Shown one piece after another: positions 24,370 through 33,080 of a stretch of DNA of 64,000 nucleotides; the stretch's first letter is position 1, and each line of letters opens with the position of its first letter. This DNA is from Bacillus sp. CH30_1T (GTDB lineage Bacteria; Bacillota; Bacilli; Bacillales; Bacillaceae_B). The stretch covers positions 559,526 through 623,525 of the forward strand of contig NZ_VTUY01000001.1 of assembly GCF_008364765.1 (NCBI RefSeq). Reading direction: 5' to 3'. The position numbers were made by a program, and so were the translations under genes. Under the pieces are notes generated by a model. That model was not told the origin of the DNA, ran no database searches, and saw only the letters and a program-made list of their open reading frames with translations.

Positions 24370-26630
24370 CATGTGATGATTCGATAATCCTTCCATTCTT
24401 CAAGCAGTAATGACTGATATTTCGGTGACAGATAACGATCGTCGATCAGTCTGAGGACTCCCGTATCCTCTTCTGAACGGATGAGTCTCCCCCCGGATTG
24501 ATATACTTTATTTAATCCCGGGTAGACATAGGCATGGTTGAATCCATTTAACCCCAGTTCATTAAAATAGTCTTTAATGATTTCATGATCCCTGCTTAGC
24601 TGAGGCAGCCCTACTCCTACAACAATTACACCCTTTAATCGATCTCCTCTCAGATCGATACCCTCTGAGAAGATGCCTCCCAATACGGCAAATCCAATAA
24701 CCGGACGGTCTCTGTCGCTTTGGTACTCGTTTAAAAATTTCTCTCTTTCTACTTCTTTCATATTAGGCTCCTGGATGATGAATTCTGCATTCATAGTATC
24801 CTGATTCATTTCCTCGAAGGCTTCTTGCATATAGGCGTACGACGAAAAGAAGACCAGATAATTCCCTTTATTCTCATTGAAAGCTTCTGAAATGGAACGT
24901 GTAATCGAGGAAAGGGTTCTTTCTCTGTCCTTAAACCGGGTTGAAATCGGATGGATCCCAACCTGCCATTGTTCTTTTTCAAATGGTGAAGGAATCAGAA
25001 ACCGATAATCCTCTTCACACCCACCTAGTTGCTGAAAATAGTACGAAAAGGGGTGAAGCGTAGCTGAGAAGAATACCTTTGATTGAAACGACCTCGTTAT
25101 TTGTTTAATTAGCTTTGAAGGATCAATGCAAAATAGTTTCACTTCTACATCTTCAGGCGTTTGATCGATCACAAAGCGATGTTCATCAGAAAAGAGGTTG
25201 GAAATCCTGATAAAATTTAATGCACCAAAGTACAATTGAAGAAAATCCTCAGACCATTTGCCTTCCGATTCTCCCAATAATTTTTCTGCTATCTCAACAA
25301 AACTTTGCACCTTATCAACTAACTCTGTATCCATCTCATTTCGCACATCGCCTCCTTGTTCTTTTTTCAAACGGAGGAATTGCTTATTAACCCCGACAAT
25401 GCTTTGCTTCAAGGCCACATATTCTGGATACATTCTTTTGATTTCTAAAAAATCGGATTTCCTCAGGGTGGCTGAATACATTTCCCGACCCCTGCTAACA
25501 AGATTATGTGCTTCATCAATGAGTAGAGTCGTCTTTTTCTTCCCTTCATCACTTATTCTTTTTAATGATACTTTTGGGTCGAAAATGTAGTTATAATCAC
25601 AGATGACACCATCGACTAAGTAGGCGAGGTCGATTGAAAATTCAAACGGGCACACACGGTGCTTCCTGGCGTATGTTTCAATGATCGGACGGGTGATGAT
25701 GGTTTCGTACGTTAAAATATCAATGAGCGCACCGTTAATTCGATCATAATAGCCATTTGCAAATTCACAATACTCTTTCTGACAAATCGTTTCTTCTTGA
25801 AAGCAGATTTTATCTTTCGCCGTAATGGTAATCGCCCTGTGCGACAATCCTTCCCGTTCTAAAAGAAGCAACGCCTCCTCTGCGACAGTACGGGTAGTCG
25901 TCTTGGCAGTCACATAAAACCACTTCCCATCCGTCGCTTTGATCATAGGAAATAAGGTTGAAATGGTCTTCCCTGTTCCCGTTGGGGCATTCGCATACAA
26001 AGACCTGGATTCGGCGACCGTCTTAAAAACAGCACCAGCAAGCTTTTTCTGCCCTTTTCGATAGGTTGGATAAGGAAATCCAAGGTCTGGGACACTCTTT
26101 ATTCGGTTTTCCTGATTGGTGAGTAAAAGTGAAGCAAATGGAGTATACGCAACCAGGGTCTTGTCAACGATGTGTTGGAGCTCTTCCATAGTATAAGTAC
26201 GGGTGAAAGACTTCGTTTTTTCAGATTCTACCTCTATGTAGGTTAGCTGCACGCCAATATCCTTTAGCTGCCTTTCTTTTGCCAATAAGTAAGCGTAGCA
26301 CTCACCTTGAGCCCAGTGGACACGGGCACCTTCTTCGATCTGAGCTACAGGTCTTGCCGTTGATTTAATTTCTTCTACGATTACTTCCCCATTTTCATAA
26401 TGGATCCCATCACAGCGGCCTTCCAGTTGATAGACAATATCCTCCACCACTCTTTCTCCTTTTAAAAAGACTTCTTTCTCATCTCCTTCTTTGTATTCTT
26501 TCTGTAGTTTTTGATGAAGCCTTGTTCCGATGGTCATGGAAGAACGGGCTTGAAACCTGACATCTATGCTTCCTTCTTTATACACGAACTCCACTAATTC
26601 CCTTATTGAAATCTTGACAGTCTTCTTCAT
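24369..26630 (-). CDS. DinG/XPD-type helicase with N-terminal PD-(D/E)XK nuclease-like domain
   Basis: A 753-residue superfamily 2 helicase. The N-terminal part (about 1-150) shows the RecB/Cas4-like nuclease pattern: Asp in GRCDGIHYENG and EEIKST. The helicase core has Walker A APTGTGKT (about 217-224), DEAH in TLLIDEAHNL, and late motifs in VGVGLPQLSRD and QSGGRLIRSEEDTG. Four cysteines (KICFQEETICQKEYC and RVCPFE) sit where XPD/DinG proteins bind a 4Fe-4S cluster. It probably unwinds and cuts DNA in repair. The ATG at 26628-26630 follows AGAGGTGAG; the frame is open 13 codons further upstream. Confidence 0.88.
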   Translation of the reverse strand: MKKTVKISIRELVEFVYKEGSIDVRFQARSSMTIGTRLHQKLQKEYKEGDEKEVFLKGERVVEDIVYQLEGRCDGIHYENGEVIVEEIKSTARPVAQIEEGARVHWAQGECYAYLLAKERQLKDIGVQLTYIEVESEKTKSFTRTYTMEELQHIVDKTLVAYTPFASLLLTNQENRIKSVPDLGFPYPTYRKGQKKLAGAVFKTVAESRSLYANAPTGTGKTISTLFPMIKATDGKWFYVTAKTTTRTVAEEALLLLEREGLSHRAITITAKDKICFQEETICQKEYCEFANGYYDRINGALIDILTYETIITRPIIETYARKHRVCPFEFSIDLAYLVDGVICDYNYIFDPKVSLKRISDEGKKKTTLLIDEAHNLVSRGREMYSATLRKSDFLEIKRMYPEYVALKQSIVGVNKQFLRLKKEQGGDVRNEMDTELVDKVQSFVEIAEKLLGESEGKWSEDFLQLYFGALNFIRISNLFSDEHRFVIDQTPEDVEVKLFCIDPSKLIKQITRSFQSKVFFSATLHPFSYYFQQLGGCEEDYRFLIPSPFEKEQWQVGIHPISTRFKDRERTLSSITRSISEAFNENKGNYLVFFSSYAYMQEAFEEMNQDTMNAEFIIQEPNMKEVEREKFLNEYQSDRDRPVIGFAVLGGIFSEGIDLRGDRLKGVIVVGVGLPQLSRDHEIIKDYFNELGLNGFNHAYVYPGLNKVYQSGGRLIRSEEDTGVLRLIDDRYLSPKYQSLLLEEWKDYRIIT

Positions 26631-26730
26631 GTGACGTCTCACCTCTTTCTTACCCACACAAATTATCATTCTAATTTTTTTCAGTGAACATATATATTAG
26701 ACAAGCTTTTTCGAACGGAGGATTCGGGGA

Positions 26731-27330
26731 ATGAAGGCAAGATTCATTTTTTACTGTATAGGATTACTCGCATTATCATTAGGCGTTTCACTTATTATTA
26801 AAGGTGATTTGGGGGCGGCACCCTGGGATGCACTGGCCGTTGGTGAATCTACTTTGTTCAACCTTTCAATCGGGACATGCATCTTCATCAATGGATGTAT
26901 TCTCATCTGTATAAACGCTCTGTTATTAAAGGAGGCCATTCAATGGTTAGCCGCCCTCTCCATCTTCGTCATCGGGATGATGGTTGATTATTGGATCACG
27001 ATCGGCCTTGAAACGCTTGAACCGGCCGGATTTGTTCAACAGTTGTCTCTTGTGCTGACAGGTATATTGCTACTAGGCATCGGAATCTCCATCTACCTTC
27101 AAGCCAAGCTTCCTTCCAGTCCGATGGATACATTTATGGTGGCGATTCATAGACGGTTCGGCTTAAATTTACGAAATTCCCGTTTATTGAACGAGGCGAT
27201 TGCCATTACGTTAGCCATGGTGTTTCATGGAGCGGTCGGCATCGGAACGGTGATTGTCGCCTGTACGCTTGGATTTATTATTCATATCTTCTATCCTATC
27301 ATGGAACGTATGTACGGGAAATGGAGTTAA
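26731..27330 (+). CDS. YczE/YyaS/YitT-type membrane protein
   Basis: A 199-residue integral membrane protein with about five membrane segments. The features DLGAAPWDALAVG (about 26-38) and LPSSPMDTFMVAIHRRFG (about 129-146) are the paired repeats typical of the YczE/YyaS family. Its molecular function is unknown; YczE in B. subtilis affects antibiotic synthesis. The start follows ACGGAGG. It stands as a single gene, divergent from the helicase. Confidence 0.85.
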   Translation: MKARFIFYCIGLLALSLGVSLIIKGDLGAAPWDALAVGESTLFNLSIGTCIFINGCILICINALLLKEAIQWLAALSIFVIGMMVDYWITIGLETLEPAGFVQQLSLVLTGILLLGIGISIYLQAKLPSSPMDTFMVAIHRRFGLNLRNSRLLNEAIAITLAMVFHGAVGIGTVIVACTLGFIIHIFYPIMERMYGKWS

Positions 27331-27359
27331 TTGACTTTTTATATTGTCTTTTTGTCCAT

Positions 27360-27388
27360 AAAAAAACACTTAGTGATTCCTAAGCGTT
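27360..27388 (-). terminator. Terminator of the histidine kinase gene
   Basis: On the minus strand AACGCTTAG and CTAAGTGTT (one G-U) pair around the stop codon and are followed by seven T residues. Confidence 0.7.
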
Positions 27389-28690
27389 TTGGTTGTTCAT
27401 ATATGTATTGGGGAGATTGGAATCAAGTTTTGCAACCTTATCACTTTTCAACGGAAGATCGATTGTAACGACTGTTCCTTTATTAACAATGCTTGAATAA
27501 TGGATATGACCGCCCATGGCTTCGATGATACGCAGGGACACCGAAGTTCCCAATCCAGTACCTTGGACTTTTGTTGTAAAAAACAATGTCCCTATTCGAG
27601 CGATTTGGTCTTTGGTCATCCCTTTGCCTGTGTCTTCTACGGTGACGATAGCTTGTGTATGGGTGACTTCTAAATTTACGCTTACGTTTCCTTGAGGCGG
27701 CGTCGCTTCAATGGCATTTTTTATAATATTGACAAATGCTTGCTTCAACTTATTTCTGTCTGTCAAAAGAAATCCATCTTCTTTTAGGACCGCTTCAAGG
27801 TATACCCCCTCTTTAAGGGCATACGCATTCAAGAGGACCGTGACATCCGAGAGCACCTCTTTCACATTGATTTTCTCTATCTTTTCGAACTCAGGTTTGG
27901 CAAAATTCAAATAATCGTTAATGATTTCCTCTGCCCTTCCTAACTCACTCAATACAATTTTCAAATATTCCTCATGTGTCCCTGTTACTTGCTTCTTCAT
28001 TAATTGAAGGAATCCCTTTACGACGGTTAGAGGATTTCGCACTTCATGAGCAATGGAAGCAGCAAGCTCTCCCAGTGTATTAAGTTTTTCAGATTTAAGG
28101 ATCTCTTCACGAAGCAATCGCTTTTCAATCATCCACTCATTGAGTTGTGCAGCTACACCGACCCCCAACACCTGGATGCCCCCGAATATAAGGACGTAGA
28201 TACCCATGTCTTTATTACCCGAAACAGGAACACCCGCAATGAACGCGAATGAAAGAAGAATCCCAAGCATCACGAGTGCTGGCCAAAATCCAAGTAACAC
28301 AGCAAACGTTACCCGTTTCTTTGGTGGAAATGTCCAGAATCGATTTGAAATCAGGAAAGGAAGTGTACCCGCAAGAAACGCACTTACAAACCCGAAAATG
28401 ATGGCATCTCCGCCGTTAATGATCCGTGCGGTTAAAATAAATACAAGAACAATGACCCCGGCTTTTCTTCCTCCATATAGCATTGAAAGAACCAATGGAA
28501 TGTAGCGGAAATCCCAATACAATCCGAAACTTTCATAAGCGAATATTAAACACATAAACGCAGCAATCCCATGTAATACACCGATGAAGACAGGCGATTT
28601 CCCGAGCCTATGGTTTTCAAGAAGGGAAGTTTGAATGAGAACAGGAGCCAATATAATCAATACATGTAATAATAATTTCTCGATAATCAT
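27380..28690 (-). CDS. KinB-like membrane sensor histidine kinase
   Basis: A 436-residue kinase. The N-terminal half has six membrane segments of the 5TM/LytS-like receptor type (SMLYGGRKAGVIVLVF is characteristic), followed by a dimerisation helix with His in ASIAHEVRNPLTVVKG (about 220-235) and the ATP-binding boxes NIIKNAIEA, VEDTGKGM and GTGLGTSVSL. This architecture is that of KinB-type kinases that phosphorylate Spo0F and start sporulation. No response regulator gene is adjacent, which also fits. The ATG at 28688-28690 follows GGGAG at good spacing; an ATG five codons earlier contains that site. Confidence 0.88.
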   Translation of the reverse strand: MIIEKLLLHVLIILAPVLIQTSLLENHRLGKSPVFIGVLHGIAAFMCLIFAYESFGLYWDFRYIPLVLSMLYGGRKAGVIVLVFILTARIINGGDAIIFGFVSAFLAGTLPFLISNRFWTFPPKKRVTFAVLLGFWPALVMLGILLSFAFIAGVPVSGNKDMGIYVLIFGGIQVLGVGVAAQLNEWMIEKRLLREEILKSEKLNTLGELAASIAHEVRNPLTVVKGFLQLMKKQVTGTHEEYLKIVLSELGRAEEIINDYLNFAKPEFEKIEKINVKEVLSDVTVLLNAYALKEGVYLEAVLKEDGFLLTDRNKLKQAFVNIIKNAIEATPPQGNVSVNLEVTHTQAIVTVEDTGKGMTKDQIARIGTLFFTTKVQGTGLGTSVSLRIIEAMGGHIHYSSIVNKGTVVTIDLPLKSDKVAKLDSNLPNTYMNNQNA

Positions 28691-28791
28691 CGATTTGTCT
28701 CCCATTAAATATAGTCATTACTTTACACATACGACAAAATTCTCGTAATTCCTCTTTCATCTCCCACAAAATCAAGAAAAAAGTAACAGAA

Positions 28792-28831
28792 AAAGGACGG
28801 ACCTTGAGCGTTGCTGTCGAAGTCCGTCTCC
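28792..28831 (-). terminator. Terminator of the HTH/F1-beta-like gene
   Basis: On the minus strand GACGGACTT and AAGGTCCGTC pair around a 14-base loop, followed by CTTTTT, about 10-50 bases past the stop. Confidence 0.7.
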
Positions 28832-28841
28832 TAAGTGAAAC

Positions 28842-29891
28842 CTAATTTAGTTTACCTTTGTAGGTGAGATCTTTTGGTTCAAGGTGGTTGTATTGTCCTT
28901 GGAGTATGTGTTGAATGTCTTGGATGGTCTGTTGGATTTGCACGGTTTGTCCTTTTGTTTTGGTGAATTCTTCTGCAACGTAGAACGGTTGGCTCAAGTA
29001 GGCTTCCAATCGCTCACCTATCTGAAATAGATTGAGATCTGCTTCTGGTATTTTATCTTTACCGATTGTATTCATGAGAACGCGAATTTCTTTGTAGCGT
29101 CTTAGCAGCTTCTTCGCTTTCTTATTAATTGTCGTGTGGCTTGAGTCCAGGGCGTCATCTTCAAGTAAAGTCGACGTAGACTGCACTGGGTGGATGGCTG
29201 GGTACATCCCCCGGGTAGAGAGATCTATATCGAAGTAACATAAGGTATCAAGTGGACCGAACGGGTCCTCTTCATCCACTGCTTCACCGGTGGGATCAAA
29301 TAATACAGTAGTGATTTCTGGATAGCTCTCTCCTTCAAATCGTTCCCTCAATTCATATAATTCCCCTGAAACTATATAGGAACGATCAACATATAGGAGA
29401 ATTCTGTCTTTATCCTCAATTAGGCTGACTTCTGCATAGGCTTCATCAATCGAGTGGCATTTCGCATCAACAAATCCTTCAAGGTCACTCAAACCAGGAT
29501 AAGTTTTATCCGGCGTCAATAAGATCGATTGATATCCTTTTTCTTTCAGCACTTTCGTCATTTCCGCTAAAACAACAAATTGACCAACCTGTGATCTCGC
29601 CACGAACCCATTCGTTCCACCTTGGACAATCGGGGCAAACAAATCGAGAGGCTTGATTCCCGTTTCAATCATAGTTAATTTCCCTCCTTGAATAAGTAAT
29701 TCATCCAGCGTGCAATTGGCCAAATTCGCTAATGTGACAATCGTTTTCACTTCGGCACGTCCTACAGAAATTTTGCCGGTACATAGATTGGATACCGTTG
29801 CAGGTCTTAAGCCTACTGTTTTGGCAGCTGATGTTAGATTGGGTACACGCCGCCGCAGCAATGAAACATTCAACCTTATATTCTCTTTCAT
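28842..29891 (-). CDS. XRE-type DNA-binding domain fused to a degenerate F1-ATPase beta-like domain
   Basis: A 349-residue two-part protein. Residues 1-70 form a helix-turn-helix (LTSAAKTVGLRPATVSNLCTGK at about 19-40). Residues 74-349 align along their length with the nucleotide-binding and C-terminal domains of ATP synthase beta: IETGIKPLDLFAPIVQGG, STRGMYPAIHPVQSTS, YKEIRVLMNTIG, LSQPFYVAEEFT and the ending ILQGQYNHLEPKDL. The beta-barrel domain is absent. The P-loop (GGAGVGKT in AtpD) reads VARSQVGQF at 97-105, so Lys and Thr are lost, and the GER catalytic segment is missing. It is probably a regulator using the fold as a non-hydrolytic sensor or assembly domain. A strong GGAGGGG precedes the start. 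Confidence 0.85.
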   Translation of the reverse strand: MKENIRLNVSLLRRRVPNLTSAAKTVGLRPATVSNLCTGKISVGRAEVKTIVTLANLANCTLDELLIQGGKLTMIETGIKPLDLFAPIVQGGTNGFVARSQVGQFVVLAEMTKVLKEKGYQSILLTPDKTYPGLSDLEGFVDAKCHSIDEAYAEVSLIEDKDRILLYVDRSYIVSGELYELRERFEGESYPEITTVLFDPTGEAVDEEDPFGPLDTLCYFDIDLSTRGMYPAIHPVQSTSTLLEDDALDSSHTTINKKAKKLLRRYKEIRVLMNTIGKDKIPEADLNLFQIGERLEAYLSQPFYVAEEFTKTKGQTVQIQQTIQDIQHILQGQYNHLEPKDLTYKGKLN

Positions 29892-29914
29892 GGTAAATAT
29901 CCCCTCCTTACTTT

Positions 29915-29990
29915 ATAAGGTAATATATTTTACTTCTAAAAGCAACAAGCTTTATCGTTAAAACGTAATTATTTTACCTTTAGAAGTAAT
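29915..29990. promoter_or_regulatory. Inverted repeats upstream of the HTH/F1-beta-like gene
   Basis: AAGGTAATATATTTTACTT (29918-29936) and the reverse-orientation TAATTATTTTACCTT (29966-29980) share a motif, and TTACTTCTAAAAG (29930-29942) is matched in inverted form by CTTTAGAAGTAA (29978-29989). Such repeats just upstream of an HTH protein gene suggest an autoregulatory operator overlapping its promoter. Confidence 0.45.
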
Positions 29991-30156
29991 TTATAGTCAT
30001 TTCCCTCTTTCTGTTAGCAATTCCATAAAGATTAAACCCCATAACATAACAAACAAATTACAATTATATTTGTAATATTCATACTATTGACCTATATAAG
30101 TATTTGTCAATCTCTGTTAGGCTTAAATTAAGTCAAATGACGAAAGTAGAATTAAT

Positions 30157-30483
30157 ATGACAGTAAATGTATTTTTAGATGATTACCGCCACTGTCCTCA
30201 AGGATATATTCTCGCGAAAGACATCGATGAATGTATTGACCTGCTTCTGAATTTTTCTATCGCTCATCTTTCATTGGATCATGACTTAGAAAGCAAGACC
30301 CGTAATGGATTAATGCTCGTACACTACATGGTAGAAAAGCAGCTATTTGCAGAACGGATCACGATTCATTCCGCCAACTCTGTTGCAGGCAAACAAATGT
30401 TCAAGTATTTAAAAGAGGCTCAGAGTGAACACAAGATGCCTAAATCAATCAAGATTATGTTACGACCTTTACCTCTAAGATAA
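30157..30483 (+). CDS. Receiver-like protein of the cyclic-phosphate processing (cREC) type
   Basis: A 108-residue protein with the fold of a response-regulator receiver: VFLDDYRHCPQGY (5-17) carries the acidic pocket, LSLDHDLES (about 46-54) the central aspartates and ITIHSANS (68-75) the switch-strand region. It matches the small receiver-like family proposed to process or bind cyclic phosphates, with a conserved histidine in the SLDHDL and IHSAN segments. It has no output domain. The ribosome binding site is weak. It is divergent from the HTH/F1-beta-like gene and shares its upstream region. Confidence 0.7.
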   Translation: MTVNVFLDDYRHCPQGYILAKDIDECIDLLLNFSIAHLSLDHDLESKTRNGLMLVHYMVEKQLFAERITIHSANSVAGKQMFKYLKEAQSEHKMPKSIKIMLRPLPLR

Positions 30484-30496
30484 GTTATTATATAAA

Positions 30497-30528
30497 AAAG
30501 AGAACTGTTCCCAGAACAGTTCTTTTTT
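30497..30528 (+). terminator. Terminator after the cREC gene
   Basis: AGAACTGTTC (30501-30510) and GAACAGTTCT (30514-30523) form a perfect stem followed by seven T residues. Confidence 0.9.
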
Positions 30529-30602
30529 TGTCCATTCATTTCAATTGGGTTTTTCTTACTTTATAATAAAGGCGACAGCAATTTAAAAAAGAGGGTTATA
30601 TT

Positions 30603-31673
30603 ATGGAGTTTCTGAAAAAATTTCAATTTGTCGGAGGCAGAATAGCCAAAACCGGTATTGCCGTTTTTTTAACGGCTCTTGTGTGTGAGCTTTTAAATTG
30701 GCCAGCGACTTTTGCCGTCATTACAGCCATAGTCACAATCGAGCCCACAGCCGCCAATTCAATCAAGAAAGCATTCATTCGTTTTCCCGCTTCGGCGATA
30801 GGAGCACTATTTGCGGTGATCATTGCTTCTACATTCGGGGATCACCCCATTACATATGCGCTGGTCGCACTTCTCACAATCATCACCTGCCACAAGCTCC
30901 ATTTAGGGGCAGGCATCCTGGTCGCTACATTAACAGGGATTGCCATGATTCCCACCATACACGATCACTATGTAGCTACCTTTTTCATTCGCCTGGGCAC
31001 GACCACCATCGGACTGATTGTGTCTACATTAGTGAACTTGTGGATCCTTCCACCAAAATACTCGAAAACGATTACGACCAAGATTCATAATCTCTATTTC
31101 AAAACGGGCAACTTATTAGAAAAGAGAGGCTCTGAAGTTCTTCAGAACCACTCTCTTCAACGGGATACAAAATTGATTTTCAATGACATTTTAAGAGACA
31201 TAGAATCGACGGACACCCTTTGCGAATATCAAAAGGAAGAATGGAAGCTTCACCGCTCCAGTCGTGAAGAATTGCGCTATTTCCATTATGAATACAAAAA
31301 ACTTAACCTTTTAAGGCAGATCCTTTTTCATATTGGGAACTTAATTTACTTACCTGTTCAGTATTCATTCAGTGAAGAAGAGAAAGGTCGTATCTTACAT
31401 GCGACTCAATCTTTGAAAGGGATCATGCATCATCCATCGTTTCACATAAATGAACAACATTTCACTCTAATGAAAGATTTACTCGAGGAATTCTGGGACG
31501 ACCATGAAGGACTACATACAAAACCCTTTCAGTCCATGAAGCATCATTTTTCCTGTGAAACGGTCATGCTGTACGAATTACTATCCATTCATGACCTTTT
31601 AGAGGAGCTCAGTGAAATACATGTGTTAGAAGCCCAGCATCAAACCGTCTTGGAGAAAACGTTACACCCATAG
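30603..31673 (+). CDS. FUSC/aromatic acid exporter-like membrane protein
   Basis: A 356-residue protein with an N-terminal membrane domain of about six segments (GRIAKTGIAVFLTALVCELL at the start, then AVITAIVTIEPTAANSIKKA, typical of the FUSC/ArAE family) and a C-terminal cytoplasmic helical domain (about 150-356). Relatives export aromatic acids or similar compounds, but substrates for the Bacillus members are not established. The start follows AAAGAGGG. It is a single gene between terminators. Confidence 0.82.
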   Translation: MEFLKKFQFVGGRIAKTGIAVFLTALVCELLNWPATFAVITAIVTIEPTAANSIKKAFIRFPASAIGALFAVIIASTFGDHPITYALVALLTIITCHKLHLGAGILVATLTGIAMIPTIHDHYVATFFIRLGTTTIGLIVSTLVNLWILPPKYSKTITTKIHNLYFKTGNLLEKRGSEVLQNHSLQRDTKLIFNDILRDIESTDTLCEYQKEEWKLHRSSREELRYFHYEYKKLNLLRQILFHIGNLIYLPVQYSFSEEEKGRILHATQSLKGIMHHPSFHINEQHFTLMKDLLEEFWDDHEGLHTKPFQSMKHHFSCETVMLYELLSIHDLLEELSEIHVLEAQHQTVLEKTLHP

Positions 31674-31680
31674 ACACTAA

Positions 31681-31713
31681 TAAAGGTATAGACAGATCGT
31701 GTCTATACCTTTA
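31681..31713. terminator. Bidirectional terminator
   Basis: TAAAGGTATAGACA (31681-31694) pairs with TGTCTATACCTTTA (31699-31712) between the FUSC-like gene and the convergent flavoprotein gene. Confidence 0.88.
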
Positions 31714-31729
31714 CCTTTCTAGTGAAATC

Positions 31730-32896
31730 TTATTTCAAAGCGTTATTCGCTAACATTGCTATCACCATATCATCCATTGGCGGATTGTGAAGACCGGCCC
31801 TGACATCACGATAATAACGCTGCATCGGGTTCGAGCGGAAAAGACTTTTTGCTCCAACAATTCTCATGGCGATGTCCACAATGTGAAAGGCGCTGTTTGT
31901 TACAACATGTTTTACAGAAGCAAGCTCTGAAGCCATGTCTTTCCGTTTTTCTGGCTCCTTTACCCACCTATCAGCTACTGAATAGAGAATTTGTCTAGCC
32001 TTAAATAGTTCCAATTCTATTTCACCAATTTTCCGTTGAACTTCAGGTGCATCCTTGATCGGGCCCGGCAGACTGTTTGGTGAATAGTCCTTCGCAAATT
32101 GGATGGCATAGTTGCGTGCGGCAATCGCAACACCTATATAGCAAGCGGGTATATGCAGGAGCCATGCTTTAGGTAGATCATTCTTCCCTCTTGGATTTAC
32201 ACTATCACGTTCGACCAGGGCAGAAGATGGGAGATGAACATCGGTGAGAACGAGATCATCACTGCCCGTTCCTTTCATGGAAATCGTATCCCACGTTTCT
32301 TCAATACTTACTCCTTCCAGCTCATGATTCACCAAGAAGAATCCTTTCTCTTCGGTTTCCCCGATTGTTGCTGATACTAAAGAATAATCCAGAATTCTCG
32401 CCATAGAAGTAAAGGATTTCCTGCCGTTTAAATTCCAACCCCCTTCCGTTTTCACTGCTTTGGTTTCAGGAAGTCCTCCACGAGTGGGGCTCCCCGTTGC
32501 CGGTTCGGATGCTGCCCGGTTAATGAGAGCGCTGTTTGCTAAAATTTCCTCACAAAGTTCCTTGAACACCCCTTCATCCCACGTCCGGGTTTCCGTCAGT
32601 TCCATCAATCCCCCGAGATGCCAGCCAATGGACAAAGCCGTTGCCGCGTCCCCAGTAGCAAGCCTTTCTTGAATCATCACTAGCTCATATAAGCTGATTT
32701 CTTCTCCGCCGTACTCTTTAGGAAGAGATAATGTTCCATATCCCTTTTTCTTCAGGTCGTTGAAATTTTCATAAGGAAATTCATCTTCCCTGTCATATGC
32801 TTCCCCTCGTTCAGAGAACGCATCAGCCAGTTCACCAGCTAGATCAACCAGCTGTCTTTGGCGGTCATCCTGAACATAAGGTTCATATAAGTCCAT
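31730..32896 (-). CDS. Acyl-CoA dehydrogenase-fold flavoprotein (YdbM-like)
   Basis: A 388-residue flavoprotein with the acyl-CoA dehydrogenase fold: N-terminal helices (LSLPKEYGGEEISLYELVMI), the middle beta domain (GWNLNGRKSFTSMA and MKGTGSDDLVLTDVHLP) and the C-terminal helical domain. The usual YEGT catalytic-base region near the C-terminus is replaced by SNPMQRYYRDVRAGLHNPPMDD, which is more like flavin-dependent monooxygenases of this fold (DszC/HsaA type) and B. subtilis YdbM. So either dehydrogenation or monooxygenation is possible. The start follows CAGGAGGTG. It is a single gene. Confidence 0.8.
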   Translation of the reverse strand: MDLYEPYVQDDRQRQLVDLAGELADAFSERGEAYDREDEFPYENFNDLKKKGYGTLSLPKEYGGEEISLYELVMIQERLATGDAATALSIGWHLGGLMELTETRTWDEGVFKELCEEILANSALINRAASEPATGSPTRGGLPETKAVKTEGGWNLNGRKSFTSMARILDYSLVSATIGETEEKGFFLVNHELEGVSIEETWDTISMKGTGSDDLVLTDVHLPSSALVERDSVNPRGKNDLPKAWLLHIPACYIGVAIAARNYAIQFAKDYSPNSLPGPIKDAPEVQRKIGEIELELFKARQILYSVADRWVKEPEKRKDMASELASVKHVVTNSAFHIVDIAMRIVGAKSLFRSNPMQRYYRDVRAGLHNPPMDDMVIAMLANNALK

Positions 32897-33080
32897 TAAA
32901 ACACCTCCTGATTACCTATCCATTCTTCTATTTATCATAATCAATTTACATGTCTAACTCAAAGATATTGTTTACTAAACTGATCGGAATAAATATTTAC
33001 TTTTATCCGTATAAATCTATTTTCAATAACCAATCTAAGAGTAAGATATCTCGTCATCCTTTTAGGAGGGAATCACCGTC

